Assembly: GCA_964654015.1 (NCBI GenBank)
Contig: CAZZHQ010000109.1
Location: forward strand, 1 to 8,060
Direction: 5' to 3'
DNA from: JAUUZT01 sp964654015
GTDB lineage: Bacteria; Chloroflexota; Dehalococcoidia; GIF9; AB-539-J10
DNA: 8,060 nucleotides
Shown: positions 1 to 6,158 of the stretch, one piece after another
Layout of the letters: every line of letters starts with the position of its first letter
Numbering within the stretch: position 1 is the stretch's first letter
Translations under genes and position numbers: made by a program
The notes under the pieces: model-generated
What the model was told of the DNA's origin: nothing
Seen by the model: the letters and a program-made list of their open reading frames with translations, nothing else
The model's database searches: none

Positions 1-53
1 GACACCAGCCTTTCAAGCTGGACACAGGGATTCGAATTCCCTTGGGGGCACCA
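1..53 (+). tRNA. tRNA-Glu(UUC), 3' part only
   Basis: The 5' half lies outside the window. Visible are the anticodon stem CCAGC (5-9) paired with GCTGG (17-21), the seven-base loop CTTTCAA with anticodon TTC at 12-14, a T-arm AGGGA-TTCGAAT-TCCCT, the acceptor strand TGGGGGC, discriminator A and an encoded CCA ending at 53. The stretch GACACC before the anticodon arm matches the usual bacterial tRNA-Glu pattern. A recombinase gene begins about 27 bases downstream, so this 3' half is also the likely attachment site of an integrative element. Without the 5' half it cannot be decided whether it is the functional gene or only a duplicated attachment-site copy. Confidence 0.88.
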
Positions 54-79
54 CATTTCGTATTCAAAATGCCGATTTC

Positions 80-1053
80 TTGCTTAACAAATTGACTGTT
101 TCTCAGATAGCAGAGTTAAGCAGTTTAAGCAAAGCCTACATTTCACAGGTTAAACATGGGAAGAGGTCACCATCTCCGAAACTTGTTGAAGTATTATGGG
201 AGTTCAATCAGCAAACTAACCATTACAGAAGACTTGATGGAATTGATAAGGCTATTGACCTATTTCTAAAATCCAGACGCAATGGTGCTTCACAGGGAAC
301 TATAGACTTCTATAGCAAGTACTTGAACAAAGCTATACCAATACTGGGCTTGACTCCTAAACCAGTTGAGATAAATCAATATCTGAATTCACTATCATGT
401 TCTATTGGTGGAAAACATGCCTATTATAGAGCCATGTCTGTTTTCTACAACTGGCTTTACAGTCTCAAGTCAGGATATGGTCTTAGTTACAAGACCAACC
501 CAATTGCCCTTATTGATGCCCCTAAAAAACCAAAACTTGTACTTCCTGCTCTTTCCAAAGAACAAGTAGAGACACTAATCAAACAAGCACACTGCACAAG
601 AGACAAGGCTATTATTGCACTGTTTACAGAGTCGGGGCTACGCTTATCAGAACTTCTAAATATTAAACCTCTTGATATAAACTGGGAATCCAAGACAATT
701 AGAGTTATCGGTAAGGGAAACAAAGAGGGTTATGCTCCATTCGGATTATTGGCTGAACAGTATCTAAGGGTCTGGCTCACCGAATACAATCCGCAACCTG
801 ATGCACGTATATGGAATATAGGCTTTTGGGGTATCAAGACAATGCTTGACCAGCTTGGTATTGAGACGGGGATACACGCAACCCTCACACTTTTAGACGC
901 ACATTTGCCTGTCTACTTAGGAAAGCCGGAGTAGACACTATGACGATAAAAGACCTTGGAAGATGGGAAAACATAGAGATGGTGCAAAGATATACTCGGT
1001 CAATTACGTTTCAGGATAGTATGAAGTTTTACAGGGCGCCACTTTCTCAATAA
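80..1053 (+). pseudogene. tyrosine recombinase/integrase, frameshifted
   Basis: This is a site-specific integrase of the phage-integrase (tyrosine recombinase) family, which would insert and excise an element at the adjacent tRNA. The first frame (80-934) has a helix-turn-helix-like N-terminus (about residues 6-35), a SAM-like core-binding domain (about 55-145) and the start of the catalytic domain with the first catalytic Arg in ESGLRLSEL (R188) and a Lys in GKGNKEG. After residue 266 the frame degenerates. In another frame, from about 878 to 1053, the missing part continues: NPHTFRRTF (the H-x-x-R box), LGRWENIEMV and QRYTRS with the catalytic Tyr. One lost base near 877/878 explains this; inserting a T would restore CNPHTFRR and a protein of about 324 residues. 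The TTG start at 80 has no clear ribosome site, and the frame is open upstream through the tRNA, so the true start is uncertain. It could be a real mutation, a sequencing error, or (less likely) programmed frameshifting. Confidence 0.9.
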
Positions 1054-1150
1054 CTTGCGCGCATAAATATTGTAGTATCTGATAATACAGCCAATTATCT
1101 ATTATCTGTGGGTAATCTGTTATATATTAAAAAATTGCTACAGACCAAAA

Positions 1151-1432
1151 TTATTTTAACGGCATCAATTTGCGAAGTTCCTCAATTAGTTTAAGGTACA
1201 TTTCTACTTTCTTCATGTCCGGCGATTTACCCGCTATTTTCATCGAATACTCTTCGATCCTAAATGAAATATCCACCAAATACCGCAGAATACTTATTAG
1301 CAAGTCCTGATCCATGTGTTTAACAGTGTAACTACCGACAAGAGCTTTCTTCCATTTAAGAACAGTATCCTTCCTGAATTTTTCTGATTCATGATAGAGA
1401 GCCTCTATTTTCTGTCCCTTTGATTGTGGCAT
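1151..1432 (-). CDS. small hypothetical helical protein (93 aa)
   Basis: No family is recognised. The 93-residue product is charged and predicted by eye to be almost wholly alpha-helical, with no signal peptide or membrane segment. Heptad-like spacing of hydrophobics in LISILRYLVDISFRIEEY (about residues 44-61) and in the last 25 residues (MYLKLIEELRKLM) suggests a helical bundle or a coiled-coil dimer. The start is well supported by a GGGAGG Shine-Dalgarno sequence about 8 bases before the ATG, and upstream lies a near-consensus sigma70 promoter. The gene sits between two integrase remnants, converges on the broken integrase, and probably came in as cargo. A small regulator or an antitoxin-like protein are possibilities only; nothing in the sequence proves either. 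Confidence 0.72.
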   Translation of the reverse strand: MPQSKGQKIEALYHESEKFRKDTVLKWKKALVGSYTVKHMDQDLLISILRYLVDISFRIEEYSMKIAGKSPDMKKVEMYLKLIEELRKLMPLK

Positions 1433-1469
1433 TCAACAACCTCCCTTTTACATTGGTATTACAATATGA

Positions 1470-1610
1470 ATTGATTATACGTATATTCAAAAATTGTTTC
1501 AATCATTGGGGCATAAGGAAAGCTTGGATATGGTACATAGATATACCCGATCCTTCAGCTTTCAGGATAGTATGAAGTTTTATAAATCCCCTCTACACGT
1601 CTCAAGCTAA
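1470..1610 (+). pseudogene. C-terminal relic of a second tyrosine recombinase
   Basis: A short open frame ending in TAA at 1608-1610 encodes a clear recombinase C-terminus. SLGHKESLDMVHRYTRSFSF contains the conserved H/W-position His (LGH) and the catalytic Tyr in RYTRS, followed by QDSMKFYKSPL. It aligns with the end of the broken integrase upstream (LGRWENIEMVQRYTRSITF, QDSMKFYRAPL), including a perfect 23-base identity (1009-1031 and 1560-1582). An in-frame TGA at 1467-1469 bounds the open stretch and no N-terminal or Arg-box sequence is seen, so only about the last 45 residues remain. It is best read as the leftover of an earlier element that used the same tRNA and was displaced outward by the later insertion. 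Confidence 0.82.
1474..1502 (-). promoter_or_regulatory. sigma70-type promoter of the 93-aa gene
   Basis: On the minus strand, TTGAAA (1497-1502) is followed after 17 bases by a perfect TATAAT (1474-1479). Only the fourth to sixth bases of the -35 box are less than ideal. It points at the gene starting at 1432, leaving a leader of about 35 bases that ends in a strong GGGAGG ribosome site. The promoter lies within the open frame of the recombinase relic on the other strand. Confidence 0.7.
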
Positions 1611-1669
1611 TGAGTAATACTTATTGATTTCAACCTGATAGAACGACCATTGATTCTATTTGCTATGCA

Positions 1670-2407
1670 TTAGGCTTGTCGGAGATTCTTTAAGCTCATC
1701 ACTAATTCAATGATTCCTATCACAAATGTTCCTGTTGCAACAAGAAATAGCACAGCGGCAAACCAAAAACAGAAGGATTTTGCCCATTCAGTTCCCAATG
1801 TATTTGGGTCTATATCATAGCCCAAAGTTGTGAAGAACCAGAAAACTGTGAAGAAAATGAATGCCAGGGTGGCAATCATTAATTTTTGAGCTATCCTGAT
1901 TAGTTTAGAACGTTGTTCTATAGTAATTTTGGGGGAGTTGGCAGCCGCAATCACGAAAGCGCCTAACATCAACGCAATGGGGACAATACTAAACTGCAAT
2001 TCATTGGGTATAATTTTGATTGATAGAAGATAAAACGCTAGCAGTATGCTGCCGCATATACCTATTATATAGGGTACTGAGATTATTTCTTCGAACCCCA
2101 AGGTATCTATTAACCAATTGCCCGCCGTTTTGATTGGATTAACCCACAAATATGAAAGGATCAAAATAGTAAGCACACCCACTGATAATAAAGTGGCTAG
2201 ATGCGATTGGTTAACCAGGAAGAAGTCGAGTAAGAGTGCGCTTAATAGAACTAGCGCCGCTATAGTAACATATGTTCTCATATCCCGCTGCTTTTTCACC
2301 CAAAAAGCTTCTGCCTTCAACCAATTATCAGCATCATGTCCGTGGGTACAGCCCTCTTTTTCCCAGATTTGATAAGCTATTAGCCTTATTTTATCCTCTC
2401 TGGTCAC
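1670..2407 (-). CDS. DUF2934-containing six-helix membrane protein
   Basis: The cytoplasmic N-terminus (about residues 5-35: IRLIAYQIWEKEGCTHGHDA, then DNWLKAEAFW) matches the DUF2934 pattern, a short motif of unknown function with a conserved W-E-x-E-G, H-G-x-D and W-x-x-A-E. Behind it come about six hydrophobic segments, roughly at 44-64, 67-88, 104-128, 134-156, 171-194 and 209-236, with no signal peptide, so the product should be an inner-membrane protein. The start is GTG, chosen because a GGGAGGAAAGG Shine-Dalgarno sequence lies directly upstream and the motif begins within a few residues of it. Most DUF2934 proteins I know of are short and soluble, so the fusion to a membrane domain is uncommon. 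No transporter or enzyme signature is visible in the membrane part. The neighbours are 237 and 222 bases away, so it is probably transcribed alone. Confidence 0.82.
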   Translation of the reverse strand: MTREDKIRLIAYQIWEKEGCTHGHDADNWLKAEAFWVKKQRDMRTYVTIAALVLLSALLLDFFLVNQSHLATLLSVGVLTILILSYLWVNPIKTAGNWLIDTLGFEEIISVPYIIGICGSILLAFYLLSIKIIPNELQFSIVPIALMLGAFVIAAANSPKITIEQRSKLIRIAQKLMIATLAFIFFTVFWFFTTLGYDIDPNTLGTEWAKSFCFWFAAVLFLVATGTFVIGIIELVMSLKNLRQA

Positions 2408-2441
2408 ACCTTTCCTCCCTCACGATTAAACTTATATAACC

Positions 2442-2469
2442 TGGATATAATTATCGCATGAGCTGTCAA
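2442..2469 (-). promoter_or_regulatory. possible promoter of the DUF2934 membrane gene
   Basis: On the minus strand a perfect -35 hexamer TTGACA (2464-2469) is followed after 16 bases by TATCCA (2442-2447), a poor -10. Other AT-rich -10 candidates (TTATATAAG around 2430-2438) lie closer to the start but lack a matched -35. The orientation and the distance to the GTG at 2407 fit, but the -10 assignment is uncertain. Confidence 0.35.
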
Positions 2470-2520
2470 CACGAGTATCCTTTCTCAACTCAATTTTTCC
2501 AATTTAAGCAAGTCGGAAGT

Positions 2521-2546
2521 AGAGTAGAATCCCGAGAGGGTACTCT
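2521..2546. other. hairpin-forming inverted repeat
   Basis: AGAGTA (2521-2526) pairs with TACTCT (2541-2546). Inside, CCC-GAGA-GGG (2531-2540) forms a second stem capped by GAGA, leaving GAAT unpaired on one side. It lies in the 222-base gap after the DUF91-type nuclease gene. No T-run follows on either strand, so it is not a classical intrinsic terminator; a mRNA 3' end structure or a binding site is possible. GTAGAGTA occurs again at 2565-2572. Confidence 0.4.
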
Positions 2547-2629
2547 CCACAGCTGTCTTCAATCGTAGAGTAAACGTGAACTTTCCACTCTCGTAGAAAA
2601 TTAAATTCAGCTTTAATAATCAAGAACGC

Positions 2630-3358
2630 CTACTTTACTTTCTCAACTTTAAAGGATAGCTTATATTCATACAAGTCAATAAAATCTAATCCTTCAGTAG
2701 CCATTATTAATTCAGGACTTATTTCGTGTGCCACTATGATAATCCTCACTGTTGGCACATTCTTTATATGTTTTATCATATTCCGATAGTAGAGGCATTG
2801 CCCTATTACTTTTTGATAGCCTTTGCTAACTTTTAGTTCGATTACTACTGGTATCTTATTACGGTCTGTAGCGAGAATATCAATACGCCTACCCTGAGGA
2901 TCGACAGTATATTCAACGGCATCTTCCCCCTTATCATCCTGTGACAATTTTAAACCCGATTCCATTGCAGAGAGATTGCTGCGTAGATACTCTCGAAGAT
3001 GTTCTTCAAATGCAAACTGAGAATCCTCAATATCTTCTTCCTCACCCTCACCATTGTTGGGTTCACCGATGTTATTTATAAAATCATCATATATTTTAAC
3101 GTAACCTTTTATTTTTCTCTTACCATTCTCAGTCTTTCCATTAGGCCAACATTGGTTAATAAATTCTTCAAAGTAATTGCTTTCCTGAAGCAAATGGACT
3201 ACTTTACTTCTACGTAATGTCGATGTATAAGTTTTAAACTTGTCTGGGGATAGTCTTATTCTATTTGCTTCATCAGCTAACCCTTTCTCGGCTAAAAACC
3301 GATATGCAACTTTCAACGGTAATGCTTCAGCATCTTGTTGGCTTGAAAACTCATCCAT
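2630..3358 (-). CDS. NucS/DUF91-type PD-(D/E)XK nuclease-domain protein
   Basis: The C-terminal half carries a nuclease fold of the NucS/DUF91 type. The entry helix is FAFEEHLREYLRSNLSAMES with GLKL following (about residues 116-138), then the active-site core RRIDIL (D160), VVIELKV (E174, K176) and IGQCLYYR (Q187). These are the D...E-x-K residues expected for metal-dependent cleavage, so the protein is plausibly an active endonuclease on DNA. NucS enzymes cut mismatched or branched DNA, but the N-terminal part here does not resemble the NucS dimer domain. It is instead a helical region (LPLKVAYRFLAEKGLADEAN, then KTYTSTLRRSKVVHLL) joined by an acidic linker (GEGEEEDIEDS, about 103-113). A NucS mismatch role should therefore not be assumed. 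The ATG is supported by AAGGAG eight bases upstream. At 242 residues it matches the family's usual length. It may be a defence or repair accessory protein. Confidence 0.85.
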   Translation of the reverse strand: MDEFSSQQDAEALPLKVAYRFLAEKGLADEANRIRLSPDKFKTYTSTLRRSKVVHLLQESNYFEEFINQCWPNGKTENGKRKIKGYVKIYDDFINNIGEPNNGEGEEEDIEDSQFAFEEHLREYLRSNLSAMESGLKLSQDDKGEDAVEYTVDPQGRRIDILATDRNKIPVVIELKVSKGYQKVIGQCLYYRNMIKHIKNVPTVRIIIVAHEISPELIMATEGLDFIDLYEYKLSFKVEKVK

Positions 3359-3438
3359 CTTTTATCTCCTTACGAGAAGAAATATATATTACAAATAACG
3401 GTAATCATTTTATATCTACAGACGATTAAGTGTTCCAT

Positions 3439-4638
3439 TTAACGCAATATGGCTGGCAGTAGAGCAGAGAGTACAACTGCAACAAACGCTAAGATTGCCG
3501 TAATGATAATAAGTTGATAGTTTATTTGTTCCCTAATCTCTGATGTATTATGAGTTAGCATGTCTTGTATATTATTAGTAAATATATCAGCCTTTGGGTT
3601 CTGCAAACGAGATACTAACTCTTTAACAAATGCTTCAAAATTTTGTAGATCGCTAAACCTCGGGTGCATCTTGTGAACAGTCTGATCATATTCGTTATTC
3701 AGTCTCTCTAAGGTTGGCATTAACACATATAATTCTGCAAGACTCTTTTCCATTTGTCTGCACTTCTTAAACCTTTTCAACATGTTCCAAAAGCTGATTC
3801 TTGAAAATTCCAACGAGTCTACCGCAATATGCGAAATACCTTCCATGGCCTTGGATTGTTTAGCCTGAATTATTTTTGCCAATATAATGCAACAGTAATA
3901 ATTAGTATAAGTTACAGATGCGCCAAAAATCCAAAGGTACTGTAAAGCATCATTTAATGTGTTACTCTCCAGAGTGTCATAACAATAAAAGATATCATGG
4001 GAATATTTTCGGGATGGCTCATATTTCATGGGGAGTAAATAGGCAGCGTCTTTACTGTTTTCAATCCGAGGCTGTAAGAATAACTTTAGCTGTGGGTAGC
4101 TCGGTTCCGATTCTAATAAAATTACATCCCAAATGTCATCCTTTGATAATATATTCTGTAGCCACCTATGTATCCCTGCGGCTTGTCCTCTGTAGTGTAA
4201 TCCATTTGATATAGTAGTTTTTGGTTCTGCTATGCTGAGACAATATACGAAACCATCATATACCAGGGTAGCTTTCATGGGGATTTTAACTACATCATCT
4301 TTATGAAAATCTGGATCCATTAGGTCAGCATCGTATGACAAATTAAAAACTACTGGCATATTTAACGCAAAAACATTTAAAGTCTCGCTCGGAGAAATCC
4401 GATCCGATAAATAGTCGCCTACTATAAATTTGCTAATCTCACCCAATTCATCTTCATCAAAGAGAATTGGTTCGCGATACACTGCGGATACAATACTTTC
4501 CTTGAGTAACAACGCTTCAATTTTATCTCTAAATGATTCACCAGCTAATTGCGTGCGAGTGTCTTTGAAGTTCAAGAAAATGCATCCGAAATATAGTTCG
4601 TAGTGTTTTCTATCATTATCCATTGATTGCTGAGACAT
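3439..4638 (-). CDS. unknown 399-aa protein with C-terminal membrane anchor
   Basis: I do not recognise a family. The first 240 residues look like a mixed alpha/beta soluble domain (for example YELYFGCIFLNF at 13-24, and ATLVYDGFVYCLSIAEP near 128-144 followed by a RGQAAGIHRWLQ helix). Residues about 260-372 are charged and strongly helical (MLKRFKKCRQMEKSLAELYV, LQNFEAFVKELVSRLQNP). The last 27 residues are one hydrophobic stretch, QLIIITAILAFVAVVLSALL, ending in LR, with no N-terminal signal peptide. This layout is that of a tail-anchored protein with a cytoplasmic sensor or effector part and a helical stalk at the inner membrane. The helical stalk plus terminal helix loosely recalls CorA-like proteins, but the CorA GMN motif and second helix are missing. 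The ATG has a GGAGGAGGAAG ribosome site. The gene for the DUF91-type nuclease follows 80 bases downstream on the same strand and could be co-transcribed. Confidence 0.85.
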   Translation of the reverse strand: MSQQSMDNDRKHYELYFGCIFLNFKDTRTQLAGESFRDKIEALLLKESIVSAVYREPILFDEDELGEISKFIVGDYLSDRISPSETLNVFALNMPVVFNLSYDADLMDPDFHKDDVVKIPMKATLVYDGFVYCLSIAEPKTTISNGLHYRGQAAGIHRWLQNILSKDDIWDVILLESEPSYPQLKLFLQPRIENSKDAAYLLPMKYEPSRKYSHDIFYCYDTLESNTLNDALQYLWIFGASVTYTNYYCCIILAKIIQAKQSKAMEGISHIAVDSLEFSRISFWNMLKRFKKCRQMEKSLAELYVLMPTLERLNNEYDQTVHKMHPRFSDLQNFEAFVKELVSRLQNPKADIFTNNIQDMLTHNTSEIREQINYQLIIITAILAFVAVVLSALLPAILR

Positions 4639-4877
4639 TTATCTTCCTCCTCCTCAACTGTCTTGAAAACACGTGAACAGGTCTAACCAGGATTTTGGAC
4701 TCATCCACGACCCCCCTTGAACAATATCATTGATTAATGGACTATCATATAGGCAAGGTTATTATACACTCTTCTCTACATCATCGTAGAAATTACTACT
4801 AAACTCACATTTGGTAGAAATCTTTCTAATCTTCTCTTCTGACTCTATAACCACATGAGTGTCAATAACCACGAGCT

Positions 4878-4912
4878 TTGACCCACCCATTTTCATGTAG
4901 ATTGACCCACCC
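4878..4912 (-). repeat. two direct repeats, possible IS21-type end
   Basis: TTGACCCACCC occurs at 4878-4888 and again at 4902-4912, 24 bases apart; read on the minus strand this is GGGTGGGTCAA twice with ATGAAAAT between. Repeated TGGGTCA blocks about two helical turns apart are remembered from the ends of IS21-family insertion sequences, where they bind the transposase. No istA or istB coding sequence is present, so at most a residual end remains. The second repeat also begins a CCACC/GGTGG inverted repeat (4907-4924). The family assignment rests on memory and is tentative. Confidence 0.35.
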
Positions 4913-5062
4913 GGGCAGGTGGGGAAGATACTCCGAGACAAAGGCTTTGAGGTCAAGACGGTTGGTGGAACACGATATGTGCTGGTTGATAAGGCACATC
5001 TTTTGGAAGTGGCTAAGCAACTGGGCATCAATGACGACCTGCTAAAACAGATGACGCCTTAG
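4913..5062 (+). pseudogene. 3' end of an unidentified gene
   Basis: An open frame ending at TAG (5060-5062) encodes a protein-like C-terminus: GKILRDKGFEVKTVGGTRYV, then a helical LLEVAKQLGINDDLLKQMTP. It has no start codon or ribosome site, begins right at the repeat block, and its codons (CTG, GGC, GTC) and GC content differ from the AT-rich genes around it. The pattern of a helix, a beta-hairpin (VKTVGGTRYVLV) and a terminal helix would suit the winged-helix tail of a mobile-element helicase or primase, but I cannot name the family. It was probably truncated by an insertion or deletion at about 4913. Confidence 0.5.
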
Positions 5063-5229
5063 AGGGCAAGAAATCATGAAAACTAAGCCCTGTTTTCTAT
5101 ATGAAGGGTAAATAAGAAATTACTATAAAAATATATTTAATAATTTCATACCTACACTGTAGAGTACGACAAAGGCCTGCTCCTGACATTAGCCCCATTT
5201 GCGCCCAGAGCCTCAGCAGAGGGCTTAGG

Positions 5230-5313
5230 ATGATGGCAGTGACCGGAAAGCGGAAGTTAAGAGAGGTTGGATATCAGACTCATAAGCGGGGAATAGTTAA
5301 GGGGAAGATTTAG
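5230..5313 (+). CDS. possible 27-aa basic small ORF or gene scrap
   Basis: The frame ATGATG... to TAG (5311-5313) encodes a short, very basic peptide (GKRKLREVGYQTHKRGIVKG in its middle). AGAGGG lies about six bases before the first ATG and could act as a ribosome site. It overlaps the 3' end of the HsdR-type gene on the opposite strand by 17 bases. It may be a truncated 5' end of a lost gene; as an isolated short ORF it is weak. Confidence 0.2.
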   Translation: MMAVTGKRKLREVGYQTHKRGIVKGKI

Positions 5314-6073
5314 GGGGGATACACTCAGTAGCTTGGGTTGGCTTAGGACTGGGTAGTTTTTGTTTTCTTGCCAACGAAATTTTAATGTTTTCCATCTCAC
5401 CCATAGCAGCCTCATTAAGTAGGTGTCTGATTCCGCTGACTATCTCTTCTGGGTATAGGGCTATCTTCTCACGGCGTCTTAACTCTTTTCTTATCAGTGA
5501 AATCGATGGCTCAGAGAGAATTATTTTTAGTAAGTTTTGCGCTGTCAGTGCATTGGTTTTTTGCCATAATTGATTAAGTCCTCCACGCTTCACACTCTTC
5601 AAGCCAATAAGGTCAAATTTTTCTGCCAACTTGGATAAATCATCGGTCATCAGGCTCCATGAATCTACAAGAACAGCTTGAGGAGGTTGACCGAATGTAA
5701 TATGATAGATTCTCCACTCACGGGCATTTGTTAATAGTATCCACTCGCAGCCAGTATTAATACCATATGAAGCAGCTTGCTTAACGTGTTTATCTGCCAG
5801 GTCTACGTTGACTTTCTTAATCTCAATTAAAATAACAGGCTTAGTCTTATCTCCAAAATGTATAGCTAGGTCACAATAATCAGTTTCCCCGATATTATGA
5901 ATCTTGTGTTCGCTTGTTAAATTGGAAAGTCTGCCGTAACCCATGAGGGTTTCGAGGAAATGCTCAATATGCCTTCTGGTCTCAGACTCATTTTCATCAC
6001 TTTTACTGATAACCTCAGTCATTGAGCGGGCTTCCAGTAGCACTTTGCGGACGTCCTTATCTAGTGCAGTCAT
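5297..6073 (-). CDS. orphan HsdR N-terminal-type PD-(D/E)XK protein
   Basis: This is a stand-alone protein with the nuclease domain found at the N-terminus of type I restriction HsdR subunits (HSDR_N type). In order it shows the helix SETRRHIEHFLETLMGYG (about 30-47), then YCDLAIHFG with D68, VILIEIKKVNVDL with E84 and K86, HVKQAASYG with Q99, and WILLTNAREWRIYHI (111-125) that closes the fold. These are the D...E-x-K...Q residues of the active site. The remaining 130 residues are helical and end in a Pro/Lys-rich tail (about 237-258). There is no helicase domain and no hsdM or hsdS nearby, so this is not a complete type I system. Such orphans are widespread and mostly uncharacterised, and are often called restriction endonuclease-like. 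The ATG is supported by GGAGGTAAT just upstream. It is transcribed divergently from the small ORF and HEPN gene. Confidence 0.85.
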   Translation of the reverse strand: MTALDKDVRKVLLEARSMTEVISKSDENESETRRHIEHFLETLMGYGRLSNLTSEHKIHNIGETDYCDLAIHFGDKTKPVILIEIKKVNVDLADKHVKQAASYGINTGCEWILLTNAREWRIYHITFGQPPQAVLVDSWSLMTDDLSKLAEKFDLIGLKSVKRGGLNQLWQKTNALTAQNLLKIILSEPSISLIRKELRRREKIALYPEEIVSGIRHLLNEAAMGEMENIKISLARKQKLPSPKPTQATECIPPKSSP

Positions 6074-6108
6074 ATATTACCTCCATTACCCTTCTCTACT
6101 ATCGTAAA

Positions 6109-6137
6109 AGCATACTCTAATGGGTAATACCTTTCAA
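6109..6137 (-). promoter_or_regulatory. promoter of the HsdR-type gene
   Basis: On the minus strand TTGAAA (6132-6137) and TATGCT (6109-6114) are separated by exactly 17 bases. The -35 matches five of six consensus bases and the -10 four of six. Transcription would start near 6102 and leave a leader of about 30 bases with the GGAGG ribosome site before the ATG at 6073. Confidence 0.5.
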
Positions 6138-6158
6138 TATTTGTATGTTTTTTAGCTG

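Larger units (their letters stand above)
4639..5296. other. gene-poor stretch with decayed fragments
   Basis: This 658-base stretch has no intact gene. It holds the leader of the 399-aa gene, short repeats resembling an insertion-sequence end (4878-4912), a visibly more GC-rich gene fragment (4913-5062), an AT-rich spacer (about 5085-5155) and another GC-richer piece (about 5160-5310) that contains a 27-codon open frame. The alternation of composition suggests that pieces of different origin were joined by insertion and deletion. Confidence 0.6.

Noticed and set aside
487..723. Minus-strand open frame inside the integrase
   Set aside because: It is antisense to well-recognised recombinase sequence including the catalytic Arg region, so it is a shadow.
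1081..1125. Repeated GATAAT/ATTATC blocks as a terminator
   Set aside because: The arms are short and AT-only, several pairings compete, and no GC stem with T-run is formed.
2118..2372. Plus-strand open frame over the DUF2934 membrane gene
   Set aside because: It is antisense to the conserved DUF2934 motif and membrane helices; no ribosome site.
2458..2571. Plus-strand short frame starting ATGAGCTGTCAA
   Set aside because: No ribosome site, and it runs through the promoter region and hairpin of the gap; most likely chance.
3918..4214. Plus-strand open frame over the 399-aa gene
   Set aside because: It is antisense to a longer frame that has a strong ribosome site; shadow.
4762..5031. Minus-strand 89-codon open frame
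   Set aside because: Its first half is the antisense of the protein-like fragment at 4913-5062 and it crosses the repeat block. No ribosome site precedes its first ATG, and the product does not look like a natural protein.
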